Positions 1-7,725 of a DNA stretch of 34,739 bases are shown here, piece by piece. Source of the DNA: Candidatus Avitreponema avistercoris (lineage in GTDB: Bacteria > Spirochaetota > Spirochaetia > Treponematales > Treponemataceae); the NCBI GenBank assembly GCA_017694555.1, contig JADIMS010000083.1, positions 1 through 34,739 of the forward strand, written 5' to 3'. Both the position numbers and the translations under genes were made by a program. The notes below the pieces were generated by a model. It worked only from the letters and a program-made list of their open reading frames with translations, was not told where the DNA came from and did not search any database. Each line of letters opens with the position of its first letter. The stretch's first letter is position 1.

Positions 1-3
1 TGA

Positions 4-555
4 ATGAATTTCGGTGATATTTTGGAAAAATGGGAAAAAAACGGCGGAACCCCGCAGACCCCGGATAATCTGCCCGGCGGGATGCAGGCGCACGGTTCTG
101 CACCCCGTCCTTCCGGGAATTCCGGGAAAAATAAAAAGGCGGACGGCAAACCGCAGCCTGCCATACATCCGCTGGATTTATGGCTGAACCGCTACGGCGT
201 CCAGGATAAAGATGCGGAACCGGAGCCGGTATCCCGGACGGAATCCATCCGCCGCCGGGCAGAGCAGCGCCGCCGCCTGAAAGCCATGCAGCCGGAAGCA
301 AAGCTGGACTTGCACGGATTGACGCAGGAAGAAGCGGAACATTCGCTGGATTCCTTTTTCCGGGAATGCCGGCAAAAAGGACTGCGGAAAATCCTGATTG
401 TGCACGGAAAGGGACTTCACTCCGAAGGGCAACCTGTGTTATTTTCTGTTGTCAGGTCTTATCTTGAACGGAACCCGTTTGCCGGTGACTTCGGGCAGGC
501 CGCCAAAGAAGACGGCGGCAGCGGTGCGCTGTGGGTAATCCTGAAACAAGACTGA
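4..555 (+). CDS. Smr-domain protein
   Basis: A 183-aa protein with a C-terminal Smr domain. The diagnostic LDLHG motif is at residues 101-105 and HGKG at 134-137. Smr domains of the MutS2/SmrB type are nuclease or RNA-cleaving modules; stand-alone bacterial members have been linked to cleavage of mRNA on collided ribosomes, which is family knowledge and not shown here. The first 75 residues are Pro/Gly-rich and look disordered, followed by a basic Arg-rich helix (about 80-95). The ATG follows a TGA at positions 1-3 that may end an upstream gene. The J-domain gene starts 13 bp downstream, so the two are probably co-transcribed. Confidence 0.88.
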   Translation: MNFGDILEKWEKNGGTPQTPDNLPGGMQAHGSAPRPSGNSGKNKKADGKPQPAIHPLDLWLNRYGVQDKDAEPEPVSRTESIRRRAEQRRRLKAMQPEAKLDLHGLTQEEAEHSLDSFFRECRQKGLRKILIVHGKGLHSEGQPVLFSVVRSYLERNPFAGDFGQAAKEDGGSGALWVILKQD

Positions 556-568
556 CTGAAGGATTGTG

Positions 569-1189
569 ATGACCGGCGACTATTACGAGATCCTCGGTGT
601 GCCGAAAGAGGCCGATGAGGAAACGATAAAGAAGGCATACCGGAAAAAAGCGTTCCAATACCACCCTGACCGGAATCCGGGCAACCGGGAAGCAGAAGAA
701 ATGTTTAAAAAAGTCGGGGAAGCCTATTCCGTGCTCGGGAATCCGGAAAAACGGGCAGCCTACGACCGCGGGGAAAGTATGTACGGGCAGGACGAAGGCT
801 TCGGTACGGAGTACGGCTACGGACCGTGGTCTTACGGCCCGTCGGACTATGACCGCGCCGGGGAAAACGGAAGCGGTTACGGGAATTACGGCTGGTCCTG
901 GTTCGGGCCGTTCGGCTTCGGCTATTACGGTTCCGGAAACCGGCGCACGGATGAAAGCGGCAGGACGCGCCGCACGTACACCTTCAAAGAAGGCCTGCAA
1001 ATGCTGATCCGCAATGTACTGGGGCTTCTCCTGTCGCTGGTGCTGTTCCGCTACGCAATCTTTTTCGGGATTTTCGGGCTTGTGCTCTGCCTGGCGCTTT
1101 TCGGCAGCAGCCTGTCCAATGTGGTTACAGCGGTTGCGGTAATGTGGCGGTCACGCCGGAACAAAGACGGAGGGGACAGCGGCGCGTGA
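569..1189 (+). CDS. J-domain (DnaJ-like) membrane protein
   Basis: A 206-aa protein with an N-terminal J-domain (residues 4-70, HPD at 32-34), which stimulates the ATPase of DnaK-type chaperones. A Gly/Tyr/Trp-rich segment (about 75-125) follows, then a hydrophobic C-terminus (about 145-190) that looks like one or two membrane helices. It lacks the zinc-binding and C-terminal substrate domains of true DnaJ, so it is a type III J-protein, probably recruiting DnaK to the membrane. I chose ATG 569 because AAGGA at 559-563 lies 5 nt upstream; a GTG at 566 is in frame. It follows the Smr gene closely and ends 11 bp from the convergent infA. Confidence 0.85.
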   Translation: MTGDYYEILGVPKEADEETIKKAYRKKAFQYHPDRNPGNREAEEMFKKVGEAYSVLGNPEKRAAYDRGESMYGQDEGFGTEYGYGPWSYGPSDYDRAGENGSGYGNYGWSWFGPFGFGYYGSGNRRTDESGRTRRTYTFKEGLQMLIRNVLGLLLSLVLFRYAIFFGIFGLVLCLALFGSSLSNVVTAVAVMWRSRRNKDGGDSGA

Positions 1190-1200
1190 CCGGCGCGCGG

Positions 1201-1419
1201 TTACTTTTCCCGGTAAATGATGCGGCCCCGGCTCAGATCATAGGGGGAAAGGGCGACTTTCACGCTGTCGCCGGGGACAATGCGGATATAATGCTTGCGC
1301 ATTTTTCCGGACAAATGAGCCAGAATCAGATGCCCGTTTTTCAGTTCCACCCTGAACATGGTGTTCGGCAGAGATTCTTTCACTGTGCCGGCGACTTCGA
1401 TAGCTTCCTCTTTCGCCAC
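1201..1419 (-). CDS. infA: Translation initiation factor IF-1
   Basis: A 72-aa protein of standard IF-1 length. It matches the S1/OB-fold family throughout: an N-terminal MAKEEAIEV, the central FRVELKNGH and [13 protein letters not shown] segments, and a C-terminal [12 protein letters not shown]-1 binds the 30S A-site during initiation. The start is GTG (1419-1417) with GGAGG four bases upstream. It is transcribed alone, divergent from the dksA-like gene and convergent with the J-domain gene, not in a ribosomal-protein operon. Confidence 0.97.
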   Translation of the reverse strand: MAKEEAIEVAGTVKESLPNTMFRVELKNGHLILAHLSGKMRKHYIRIVPGDSVKVALSPYDLSRGRIIYREK

Positions 1420-1451
1420 GGTTCCTCCGAAAAAATAACAGAAAAATTAAA

Positions 1452-1480
1452 TTGCTTTTTCAGAACGATATACGTATAAT
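1452..1480 (+). promoter_or_regulatory. Sigma-70-type promoter of the dksA-like gene
   Basis: TTGCTT (1452-1457), a 17-nt spacer and TATAAT (1475-1480). The predicted start near 1487 gives a leader of about 39 nt to the ATG at 1526. Seen by inspection only. Confidence 0.65.
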
Positions 1481-1525
1481 TCTAGGAACATTCAATATCT
1501 TTGTCAACTGGAGAGGTTTGGCCGT

Positions 1526-1882
1526 ATGGAAAAAGAATTTATGGAAAAAATGAAAGCGTCCTTGATAAAGATGAAAAAAGAAATTGTTGACTCCCTGGCT
1601 GCCAATAACGAGGATTTTCAGGCGATTGTAGAGGGCGTGGATCCCAAGGATTCCGTGGATATCGCCGCTGATGATATAGACCGGAAAATGCTGGAGTCTT
1701 TGGGCGCCAAGGATTTGAAACGGATGCGTCTGATTGATTCTGCGCTCAGCCGGATCGAGACGGGAAAATACGGCGTTTGCCTGAAGTGCGGGAAAAAAAT
1801 CCCGGAGGAACGCCTGGAAGCGATTCCCTATGCGCTGATGTGCGTGGAATGCCAGAGCGCCGACGAACGCCGTAACCGCTGA
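1526..1882 (+). CDS. dksA: DksA/TraR-family zinc-finger regulator
   Basis: A 118-aa protein with an N-terminal helical part and a C4 zinc finger (C85, C88, C106, C109). It carries the DxxDxA tip motif of DksA at residues 42-47 (DSVDIA), the element that enters the RNA polymerase secondary channel. This supports a true DksA role, modulating transcription with ppGpp, over a plain TraR-type finger. It is shorter than the roughly 150-aa enterobacterial DksA, mainly at the N-terminus. The ATG is preceded by GGAGAGG at 1510-1516. It is convergent with the PHP-family gene, with an 11-bp gap. Confidence 0.88.
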   Translation: MEKEFMEKMKASLIKMKKEIVDSLAANNEDFQAIVEGVDPKDSVDIAADDIDRKMLESLGAKDLKRMRLIDSALSRIETGKYGVCLKCGKKIPEERLEAIPYALMCVECQSADERRNR

Positions 1883-1893
1883 TTGCCGCCGCT

Positions 1894-2745
1894 TCAGCGG
1901 AGCGGAAATTCCTTCCAGCCCTGTTCCGTGAGGTGCAGGATCCGGCGGTAGCCGGCATTTCCGGCTGCGGACACGGCTTCGTCAAATGCGGCGGCCACAG
2001 TCCCCGGTTCATGCGCATCGGAACTGATGGTGACCGGCACGCCTTCCCGGTACAGCAGCCGGAGCATTTCTTCCGACGGATATACGCTGTCGGTCGCGCC
2101 GCGCGCAATGCCGCCGGTGTTGATTTCTACGGTTTTCCCGCTGCGCGCGATGGCCTGTACGGTTTTGCGGATTTCCGCCCGGTACCAGCTGTCGCTTTCC
2201 CGGAAGAACGCAAGTTCCCGGTTCCGCTTTTTGATGAGGTCGGCGTGCCCGATGACGTCAAACCGGCAGGTCAGCGCCATTTCCCGCACCGCCCGGAAAT
2301 ACGCCTTTACCGCCCGCCGCGCGTTCCCTTCAAAACATTCCGTAAGCCAGCGCGCCACATTTTCCGTTTTGTCGTCCACGGTGAGCAGGGGCGCGGGCGT
2401 TTTTTTTTCCGCCGGAACGTAATGCACCGATCCGATGAGGAAATCCGGGGCAAAACCGGCCAGCACGCGCCGGTCGGGAAACAGCGTGCCGCGCAGGTAA
2501 TCCGCTTCAAACCCGCAGAAAATTTCCATTTGTCCGGCGTATTGTCTGCGGAGCGCGCGTACTCCGCTTTGATAGGCAGGGATACGGTCCGGGGCGATGT
2601 GCCATCCGGAAGCGAACGGCCATGCAAGGTGCGCGGAGAATCCCAGCGCGGAAAATCCCGCTTTCCGTGCGGCTGCCGCCATCTCCCCGGGGGAAGCCGT
2701 TCCGTCGCAGAATGTGGTGTGCGTATGCAGATTGCGCAGCGTCAT
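1894..2745 (-). CDS. hisJ: PHP-domain phosphatase, histidinol-phosphatase (HisJ)-like
   Basis: A 283-aa PHP-superfamily metallophosphoesterase. The N-terminal HTHTTFCDG contributes metal ligands H7 and H9. Further ligand motifs follow: GFSAH, GFEADY, GSVHY, GHADL and a C-terminal SSDAHEP. Family members of this length and layout hydrolyse histidinol phosphate in histidine biosynthesis. No other his gene is nearby, so the substrate is an inference from the family. I chose the ATG at 2745 over an upstream one because AAGGAG lies just before it and the protein then begins at the PHP domain. The coding strand contains a run of nine A (2408-2400). Confidence 0.85.
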   Translation of the reverse strand: MTLRNLHTHTTFCDGTASPGEMAAAARKAGFSALGFSAHLAWPFASGWHIAPDRIPAYQSGVRALRRQYAGQMEIFCGFEADYLRGTLFPDRRVLAGFAPDFLIGSVHYVPAEKKTPAPLLTVDDKTENVARWLTECFEGNARRAVKAYFRAVREMALTCRFDVIGHADLIKKRNRELAFFRESDSWYRAEIRKTVQAIARSGKTVEINTGGIARGATDSVYPSEEMLRLLYREGVPVTISSDAHEPGTVAAAFDEAVSAAGNAGYRRILHLTEQGWKEFPLR

Positions 2746-2840
2746 GTTTTCTCCTTGCCCGCGGCCGGATTGTATGTTACCTTTTGCCGGTATGATTGGT
2801 TGATTATACACATTCTTTCCTTCAATAACAGGGGGGTTTT

Positions 2841-3389
2841 ATGAAAACTGCGTATGTAATTGCGGCCAACGGTTCGGAAGAAATCGAAACAATTGCGCCT
2901 TTGGATTTTCTGCGCCGCGCCGGAGCGGACGCCCGGTTGATCGGTCTGGATACAAAGGAGCCGGTGCTTTCGCACGGCGTGACGGTGGTATGCGACGGTG
3001 TGTTGGATGAAGTATGCGGTACCCTGCCGGATTTGCTTGTCCTGCCCGGCGGACTGAAAGGCGCGGCAAACATTTCCGCTTCAGATACGCTGCGGGAAAT
3101 GGCGGCCCGCCAGCTGAAGGAAAACCGGCTGCTCGGCGCCATTTGCGCTACGCCTGCCCATGCGCTTGCCAAGTGGGGGCTGACCGCAGGCCGTTCCTGG
3201 ACCTGTTATCCGGGATGCGAAGCCGCCGGGGAATCCGTGCGTCAGGAGCGTGTTGTTGTGGACGGGAATTTGATTACCGCCCGCGGCCCCGGCGTGTCGC
3301 TGGAATTTGCGGCTGCCCTGGTGCGTGCATTGTGCGGTACGGATGCGGCGGAACAGCTGGTTTCCGGTACGCTGACGCTTATCCGCTGA
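2841..3389 (+). CDS. DJ-1/PfpI (ThiJ/YajL) family protein
   Basis: A 182-aa protein of the DJ-1/PfpI glutamine-amidotransferase-like fold. The nucleophile-elbow cysteine is C102 in GAICATPA, and the conserved acidic partner is E16 in the GSEEIET motif, equivalent to C106 and E18 of human DJ-1. Members act in protection against oxidative or carbonyl stress; the exact reaction is debated. A run of six G just before the ATG (2831-2836) acts as the ribosome binding site. It is followed 23 bp later by the DUF4349 lipoprotein gene and is probably co-transcribed with it. Confidence 0.9.
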   Translation: MKTAYVIAANGSEEIETIAPLDFLRRAGADARLIGLDTKEPVLSHGVTVVCDGVLDEVCGTLPDLLVLPGGLKGAANISASDTLREMAARQLKENRLLGAICATPAHALAKWGLTAGRSWTCYPGCEAAGESVRQERVVVDGNLITARGPGVSLEFAAALVRALCGTDAAEQLVSGTLTLIR

Positions 3390-3412
3390 TCCGGAAAAAC
3401 AGGAGGAAAACA

Positions 3413-4375
3413 GTGCGTATGCGGACTGTAATTTGCTTCGGGGCGGCGCTGGCTGCGGCCGCGGTTTTGGCTGTGTCCTGTTCCCGCGGGGCTGCGGGAA
3501 CGGCCGGTTTTGCTGCGGACAGCGTAACGGAAGAATCGGTGGCGTTTGTGCAGTCGGCTCCGGCCGCAAAGCTTGCGGTCCGTTCCGCTGCTGCGCCTGC
3601 GGCTGCGGCGGATGCAGGCCTGTTTGCTGCATCCGGCGACCTGCCTTCCGGACAGGAACGGAAACTGGTTTACACCGGCAGCCTGGAATTCACGGTAAAG
3701 AGCCTGGCGGATTTTTCGGCTGCCGTAGAAGAATGGGTGCAGGCGCACGGAGGGTATATTTCTTCATCCGCGGAAACCACTACCGGGGTTTCGGTAACCG
3801 CGCACGTTCCGCAGGCGCGTTTTCATGAAGCGATGGCGGCAACGGCTTCGCTGGGAACGGCGGAAACAAAAAATATTTCCAGCCGGGACGTCAGCGAACA
3901 GTTTTATGACCTGGAGACGAGGCTGTCCACCCGGCGCACGCTGCTGGAACGGCTGGAAACCTATTTGGCGCGCGCGTCGGATATGGAGGATCTGCTGCGT
4001 ATCGAAAGTGAAATCAACGACGTGACGGCAGAGCTGGAAAGTATGCAGGGACAGATGAACCGGCTCGAGGGACAAATCGAGTACGCCCGTATCGATATTT
4101 TCGGCCGTCTGCCTTCCCATACCACGGAGAGCGGATTCCGTTTTCCCCGCATGAGTGAAAAATTCAGCGGCTTTTTGGCGGGCGCCGTGGAATTCTTTGC
4201 GGATATGTTTATCGTTCTGCTGTACGCCGCGGTGTGCGGTATTCCTGCCGTACTGGTGCTGGCGGGGATTTACTGGCTTGCCTGGGGGCGTGCCGGACTG
4301 TTGCGGCGGCTGCTGAAAAAAGTTTCCCGCCGCCCGGATGAAAACCGGGATTCTGCTTCCTCCAGGCCGGAATAA
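3413..4375 (+). CDS. DUF4349-domain lipoprotein
   Basis: A 320-aa predicted lipoprotein. The signal peptide ends in LAVSC with lipid-acceptor Cys23. After a low-complexity Ala-rich linker, the DUF4349 domain starts near residue 85 with LVYTGSLEF. It continues through a helical coiled segment (about 180-225), and a membrane helix near 270-295 is followed by a basic tail. Function unknown; DUF4349 proteins are envelope-associated. The start is GTG with AGGAGG (3401-3406) 6 nt upstream; an ATG at 3419 is possible but too distant. It ends just before a strong bidirectional terminator. Confidence 0.85.
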   Translation: MRMRTVICFGAALAAAAVLAVSCSRGAAGTAGFAADSVTEESVAFVQSAPAAKLAVRSAAAPAAAADAGLFAASGDLPSGQERKLVYTGSLEFTVKSLADFSAAVEEWVQAHGGYISSSAETTTGVSVTAHVPQARFHEAMAATASLGTAETKNISSRDVSEQFYDLETRLSTRRTLLERLETYLARASDMEDLLRIESEINDVTAELESMQGQMNRLEGQIEYARIDIFGRLPSHTTESGFRFPRMSEKFSGFLAGAVEFFADMFIVLLYAAVCGIPAVLVLAGIYWLAWGRAGLLRRLLKKVSRRPDENRDSASSRPE

Positions 4376-4382
4376 CGGCTGT

Positions 4383-4419
4383 AAAAAAAACACCTGCCGG
4401 AAAGGGCAGGTGTTTTTTT
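4383..4419. terminator. Bidirectional rho-independent terminator
   Basis: A perfect 8-bp stem CACCTGCC (4391-4398) / GGCAGGTG (4405-4412) with a 6-nt loop. It is flanked by eight A on the left (4383-4390) and seven T on the right (4413-4419), so it can stop transcription from both the DUF4349 gene and the convergent ackA. Confidence 0.92.
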
Positions 4420-4476
4420 GCCTGTATCCGTTTTGCCTGTGCGCCGTTTCCGGTTTAGCTGCGGGCAGGCGGACGC

Positions 4477-5814
4477 TTACGGTTTGGCAAGGATGGAAGC
4501 CAGCTTCGGGTTTTTTTCCAAATCCCGCTTCAAGCCTTCCGCCCGCGCCTTGTTCACATAGTCCGGAGACTGGAACGTGTACGTGAAATTGGTGTGGACG
4601 TCGTACGTCCCTTTCATGAGCGCGTAGGCGTCTTCGGTCATCACGAGCTCTTCGTCCGTGGGAATTACGAAAATCTTCACCGGCGAGTCATCCGTGCTGA
4701 TGCAGGTTTCGGCATTGCGGGTGCAGGCCATCCGGTTTTTTTCCGGATCCAGCCGGATACCGAGGTGCTCCAGTCCTTTGGCCACCTCTTCGCGGACCGG
4801 CCAGCTGAATTCGCCCACGCCTGCGGTAAACACCAGCGCGTCCGGCATTTTGCCCATTGCGGCAATGTAGGAGCCGATGTATTTGCGCAGCCGGTACGTT
4901 TCTACGCGGAAAGCAAGGTCTGCGCGGGGATCGCCGGCATCCCGTGCCGCAATGACGTCCCGGCGGTCCGCATATTTGCCGGTGAGACCGAGCAAGCCGG
5001 ATTTTTTGTTGAGGGCTGTATCGATTTCCTGTACGCTCATGCCGGTCTTGCGCATGATGTAAAATGCCAGCGCCGGATCTGCATCGCCGGAACGGGTTCC
5101 CATAACAAGTCCTTCCAGCGGCGTGATGCCCATCGACGTGTCAAAGCAGACGCCGTTTTTCACGCAGCACATGGAAGCGCCGTTGCCGATGTGGGCGATG
5201 ATCACGTCGGTGTCCTGCGGTTTCTTGTGCAGGAGGACGGAAGCGCGTTTTGCCGTATACAGGAAGCTGGTGCCGTGGAAACCGTAACGGCGCGCGCTGT
5301 ATTTTTCGTACCATTCATAGGGAACGGCGTACATAAAACTGGAGTCGGGCATGGTCTGGTGCCAGGCGGTATCCATGACGGCGCAGTGCGGCACATCCGG
5401 CAGGACTTTCTGCGCGGCTTCGATTCCCATGATGTTGGCCGGATTATGCAGCGGGCCGAGATCCTGCACTTCGCGGAACGTTTCCAGTACTTCCGGCGTA
5501 ACAATCACCGATTTGGTGAATTTGTCGCCGCCATGCAGCACGCGGTGGCCGACGGCGCCGATCACCGACATATCCGAAATCACGCCGGCTTCCGGATCGG
5601 TCAGCGTTTTGATGATGAGCTGGACGGCAACCGTATGATCCGGGCACTCCTGTTCCTTTACGTATTCCGGCTTCCCTTTTGCCTTATGGGAAATGCTTCC
5701 GCCGGTTTGCGTGACCCGCTCGACGACGCCGGACGCCAGCACATCTTTGTTTTCCCAGTCGAATACCTGATATTTTGCGGAAGAGCTTCCGCAGTTGAGG
5801 GTAAGAATAACCAT
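4477..5814 (-). CDS. ackA: Acetate kinase
   Basis: A 445-aa acetate kinase (acetate + ATP to acetyl phosphate + ADP, reversible), the ATP-yielding last step of acetate fermentation. Family motifs visible are the N-terminal [36 protein letters not shown] and GTRSGDADP, with a C-terminal TDEELVM. It is about 40 residues longer than the usual ~400, owing to a C-terminal extension after the kinase core. No pta gene is adjacent. A good promoter lies upstream, and transcription ends at the shared bidirectional terminator. Confidence 0.96.
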   Translation of the reverse strand: MVILTLNCGSSSAKYQVFDWENKDVLASGVVERVTQTGGSISHKAKGKPEYVKEQECPDHTVAVQLIIKTLTDPEAGVISDMSVIGAVGHRVLHGGDKFTKSVIVTPEVLETFREVQDLGPLHNPANIMGIEAAQKVLPDVPHCAVMDTAWHQTMPDSSFMYAVPYEWYEKYSARRYGFHGTSFLYTAKRASVLLHKKPQDTDVIIAHIGNGASMCCVKNGVCFDTSMGITPLEGLVMGTRSGDADPALAFYIMRKTGMSVQEIDTALNKKSGLLGLTGKYADRRDVIAARDAGDPRADLAFRVETYRLRKYIGSYIAAMGKMPDALVFTAGVGEFSWPVREEVAKGLEHLGIRLDPEKNRMACTRNAETCISTDDSPVKIFVIPTDEELVMTEDAYALMKGTYDVHTNFTYTFQSPDYVNKARAEGLKRDLEKNPKLASILAKP

Positions 5815-5844
5815 AGCAACCCCGTAAAATGGAAATATATAGAG

Positions 5845-5873
5845 AGTATACGGCGTTTCTGCGGTTTTGTGAA
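5845..5873 (-). promoter_or_regulatory. ackA promoter
   Basis: On the minus strand: TTCACA (5873-5868), a 17-nt spacer and TATACT (5850-5845). The predicted start near 5838 gives a leader of about 24 nt. Confidence 0.6.
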
Positions 5874-6001
5874 GTGAAAAACGCGGGAAGCTGGACTGCG
5901 GGCGCGCCCTGACCGTAAGGCTGGATTCCGCAGACGGAAAAAAAAGCGGAAGCCGCGGGGAAAGGCATTGAAAAGCGCTGCGCCTGCCTGCCGGTGTTCC
6001 C

Positions 6002-6031
6002 TTGACGTGCTTCCGCCTTTTTGACTACAAT
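6002..6031 (+). promoter_or_regulatory. tRNA promoter
   Basis: TTGACG (6002-6007), an 18-nt spacer and TACAAT (6026-6031), close to the sigma-70 consensus. The predicted start is near 6038, 14 nt before the mature tRNA end. Confidence 0.7.
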
Positions 6032-6051
6032 AAACGGACTTTGGAAAAAGC

Positions 6052-6125
6052 GGGCCTATAGCTCAGTTGGTCAGAGCTGCGGACTCATAATCCGTTGGTC
6101 CCAGGTTCAAGTCCTGGTGGGCCCA
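6052..6125 (+). tRNA. tRNA with CAU anticodon, probably tRNA-Ile2
   Basis: A 74-nt cloverleaf: acceptor GGGCCTA (6052-6058) pairs with TGGGCCC (6118-6124), with discriminator A at 6125. The D-arm is GCTC/GAGC, the anticodon stem GCGGA/TCCGT with loop CTCATAA and anticodon CAT at 6086-6088, and the T-arm CCAGG/CCTGG. No CCA is encoded. CAU is read as Met, or as Ile after lysidine modification by TilS. The GGGCCTATAGCTCAG start resembles bacterial isoleucine tRNAs, so I favour tRNA-Ile2; elongator Met remains possible. It is not an initiator, because the first acceptor pair is a standard G-C. Confidence 0.9.
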
Positions 6126-6131
6126 TTGTCC

Positions 6132-6150
6132 GGCAGAAGGCGTTTCTGCC
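6132..6150 (+). other. Stem-loop just after the tRNA
   Basis: A perfect 7-bp stem GGCAGAA/TTCTGCC with a 5-nt loop, starting 7 nt after the tRNA. No T-run follows, so it may be a processing signal or a weak terminator; only the stem itself is supported. Confidence 0.4.
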
Positions 6151-6272
6151 CGCCGGTTCCCCTTACAGGGAAATTCCGGTTCCGCTGTACTTTTATCTTT
6201 CTTCCCTTCATTTAATTACCCCGCACACAGGATACGCCGCTCCGGGCGGAGTCCTGCGCGCGGGCTGTACCG

Positions 6273-6413
6273 TCAGTCCTGGCTGCCGTCCGGTTTCTTT
6301 TTTGCCGTCACTTTTGTCAGGACGATGGTCAGGCAGAGGATAACCGCCATTGTGACGAACATACTCAGCATACCGCGCCACAGGATGTTCAGGCCAATCA
6401 TAATATCCGGCAT
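6273..6413 (-). CDS. Very small OadG-like (gamma-type) Na+-pump decarboxylase subunit
   Basis: A 46-aa protein: a short N-terminus, one membrane helix spanning about residues 15-33 (MLSMFVTMAVILCLTIVL) and a polar Lys-rich tail (KVTAKKK). The GL..L..GM..VF-type opening followed by one helix is the pattern of OadG, the small gamma subunit of Na+-translocating decarboxylases, which anchors the complex. Support comes from AAAGGAG seven nt before the ATG and its place 24 bp downstream of oadB in the same direction. It is shorter than typical OadG proteins and lacks a recognisable His/acidic zinc-binding tail, so annotation pipelines may miss it. Confidence 0.72.
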   Translation of the reverse strand: MPDIMIGLNILWRGMLSMFVTMAVILCLTIVLTKVTAKKKPDGSQD

Positions 6414-6437
6414 AAAAAACTCCTTTATTCCGTTTTG

Positions 6438-7574
6438 TCAGATGTACGGGGCGAGAAGCTGGATCAGGACGCCGCCCGCCACAACCGAAGCTACCTGGCC
6501 GGACACGTTGGCGCCGGCTGCCTGCATCAGGATAAAATTCTGCGGGTCTTCCTTCAGCGCCATTTTCTGCACTACGCGGGAAGACATGGGGAAAGCCGAA
6601 ATTCCTGCGCCGCCTACCATGGGGTTAATCTTGTGCTTCAGGAACAGATTGAGGAATTTGGCGAACAGTACGCCTCCCATCGTATCGATGATGAACGCGC
6701 ACAAACCGAGCAGCATAATCAGCAGGGTTTCCGTGCGGACAAAGGCTTCCGCCTGCATCGTGAAGGAAATCGTGATGCCGAGGAGCAGGGTAATCAGGTT
6801 GGACAGGACGTTCTGCGCGGTGTCGGACAGCGTATGCAGCACGCCGCATTCCCGGATCAGGTTGCCGAACATCAAAAAGCCGACAAGGGCTGCGGCTTCC
6901 GGCGCCGTAAAGCCTGTGACCAGCGTAATGAGAATCGGAAAGAGGATTCTGGCGGTCTGCGAGACTTCCCCGGGCTTGTATTCCATACGGATGGAACGCT
7001 CTTTTTTTGTGGTGACCAGCCGGATTGCCGCAGGCTGGATGATGGGCACCAGCGCCATGTAGGAATACGCCGCGACGGTAATGGCGCCCAGATATTTGGT
7101 TTGCAGAATCTGCGAAAACAGGATAACCGTCGGTCCGTCTGCCGCGCCGATAATGCCGATGGCGGCCGCGTCTTTCAGGGAGAAGCCTGCCAGAATCGAA
7201 ATGCACAGCGTGGCAAAAATCCCCAGATGGGCGGCTGCGCCGAACAGGAAGAGCGTGGGTTTTGCCAGGAGCGGCCCGAAATCAATCATAGCGCCTACGC
7301 CGATGAACAGCAGGATCGGCATGGCTTCGGCTGCGTCAATCCCGACATTGAACATCCACTCGATGACGCCGTTGACTTCGCCCGCGCCTTCGACCACATG
7401 GTTGATGACGCTGCTGTGGGGCATGTTGACCAGAATCGCGCCGAATCCCATCGGTAAAAGCAGCGCCGGTTCGTAGTCTTTCCGGATTGCAAGATAGATC
7501 AGCACGCCGCCGATGAGGAACATGACAGCCTGTTTCCAGGTTATGGCCAAAAAGCCCTCCCAGAGAAATTCCAT
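6438..7574 (-). CDS. oadB: Na+-translocating decarboxylase beta subunit (OadB/GcdB/MmdB family)
   Basis: A 378-aa polytopic membrane protein of the beta-subunit family. These proteins decarboxylate carboxybiotin and export Na+. Key motifs are GAADGPT at 143-149, whose Asp146 corresponds to the Na+/proton-handling Asp of the family, and NPMVGGAGISAFPMSSR at 317-333. The ATG has AAGGAG seven nt upstream. It forms an operon with the small gamma-like gene. No carboxyltransferase (alpha) or biotin-carrier gene is in the window, so oxaloacetate, methylmalonyl-CoA and glutaconyl-CoA cannot be told apart as substrates. The length is at the lower end of the family. Confidence 0.92.
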   Translation of the reverse strand: MEFLWEGFLAITWKQAVMFLIGGVLIYLAIRKDYEPALLLPMGFGAILVNMPHSSVINHVVEGAGEVNGVIEWMFNVGIDAAEAMPILLFIGVGAMIDFGPLLAKPTLFLFGAAAHLGIFATLCISILAGFSLKDAAAIGIIGAADGPTVILFSQILQTKYLGAITVAAYSYMALVPIIQPAAIRLVTTKKERSIRMEYKPGEVSQTARILFPILITLVTGFTAPEAAALVGFLMFGNLIRECGVLHTLSDTAQNVLSNLITLLLGITISFTMQAEAFVRTETLLIMLLGLCAFIIDTMGGVLFAKFLNLFLKHKINPMVGGAGISAFPMSSRVVQKMALKEDPQNFILMQAAGANVSGQVASVVAGGVLIQLLAPYI

Positions 7575-7609
7575 CCAATAACTCCTTCAAATTGATAGTT
7601 GCAGAATGC

Positions 7610-7615
7610 ATTATA
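7610..7615 (-). promoter_or_regulatory. -10 element of the oadB operon
   Basis: Perfect TATAAT on the minus strand (7615-7610), about 36 nt before the oadB start codon. Only a weak -35 candidate (TTTCAA) is seen 16 nt further upstream. Confidence 0.5.
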
Positions 7616-7725
7616 TCCGAACGGCGGCGGATTGAAAAGGGAAAGAAAGAAGGAACCGGCGGAAAAGGGAAATATTGAAAAAAAGGTACAAAAACGGCAA
7701 AATACCGGCAGGGAGATCGTCCGGA

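Noticed and set aside
1144-1479. 111-codon plus-strand frame over infA
   Set aside because: Antisense shadow of IF-1, which is unmistakable.
4594-5877. 427-codon plus-strand frame across ackA
   Set aside because: Antisense shadow of the acetate kinase gene, His/Arg-rich with no domain.
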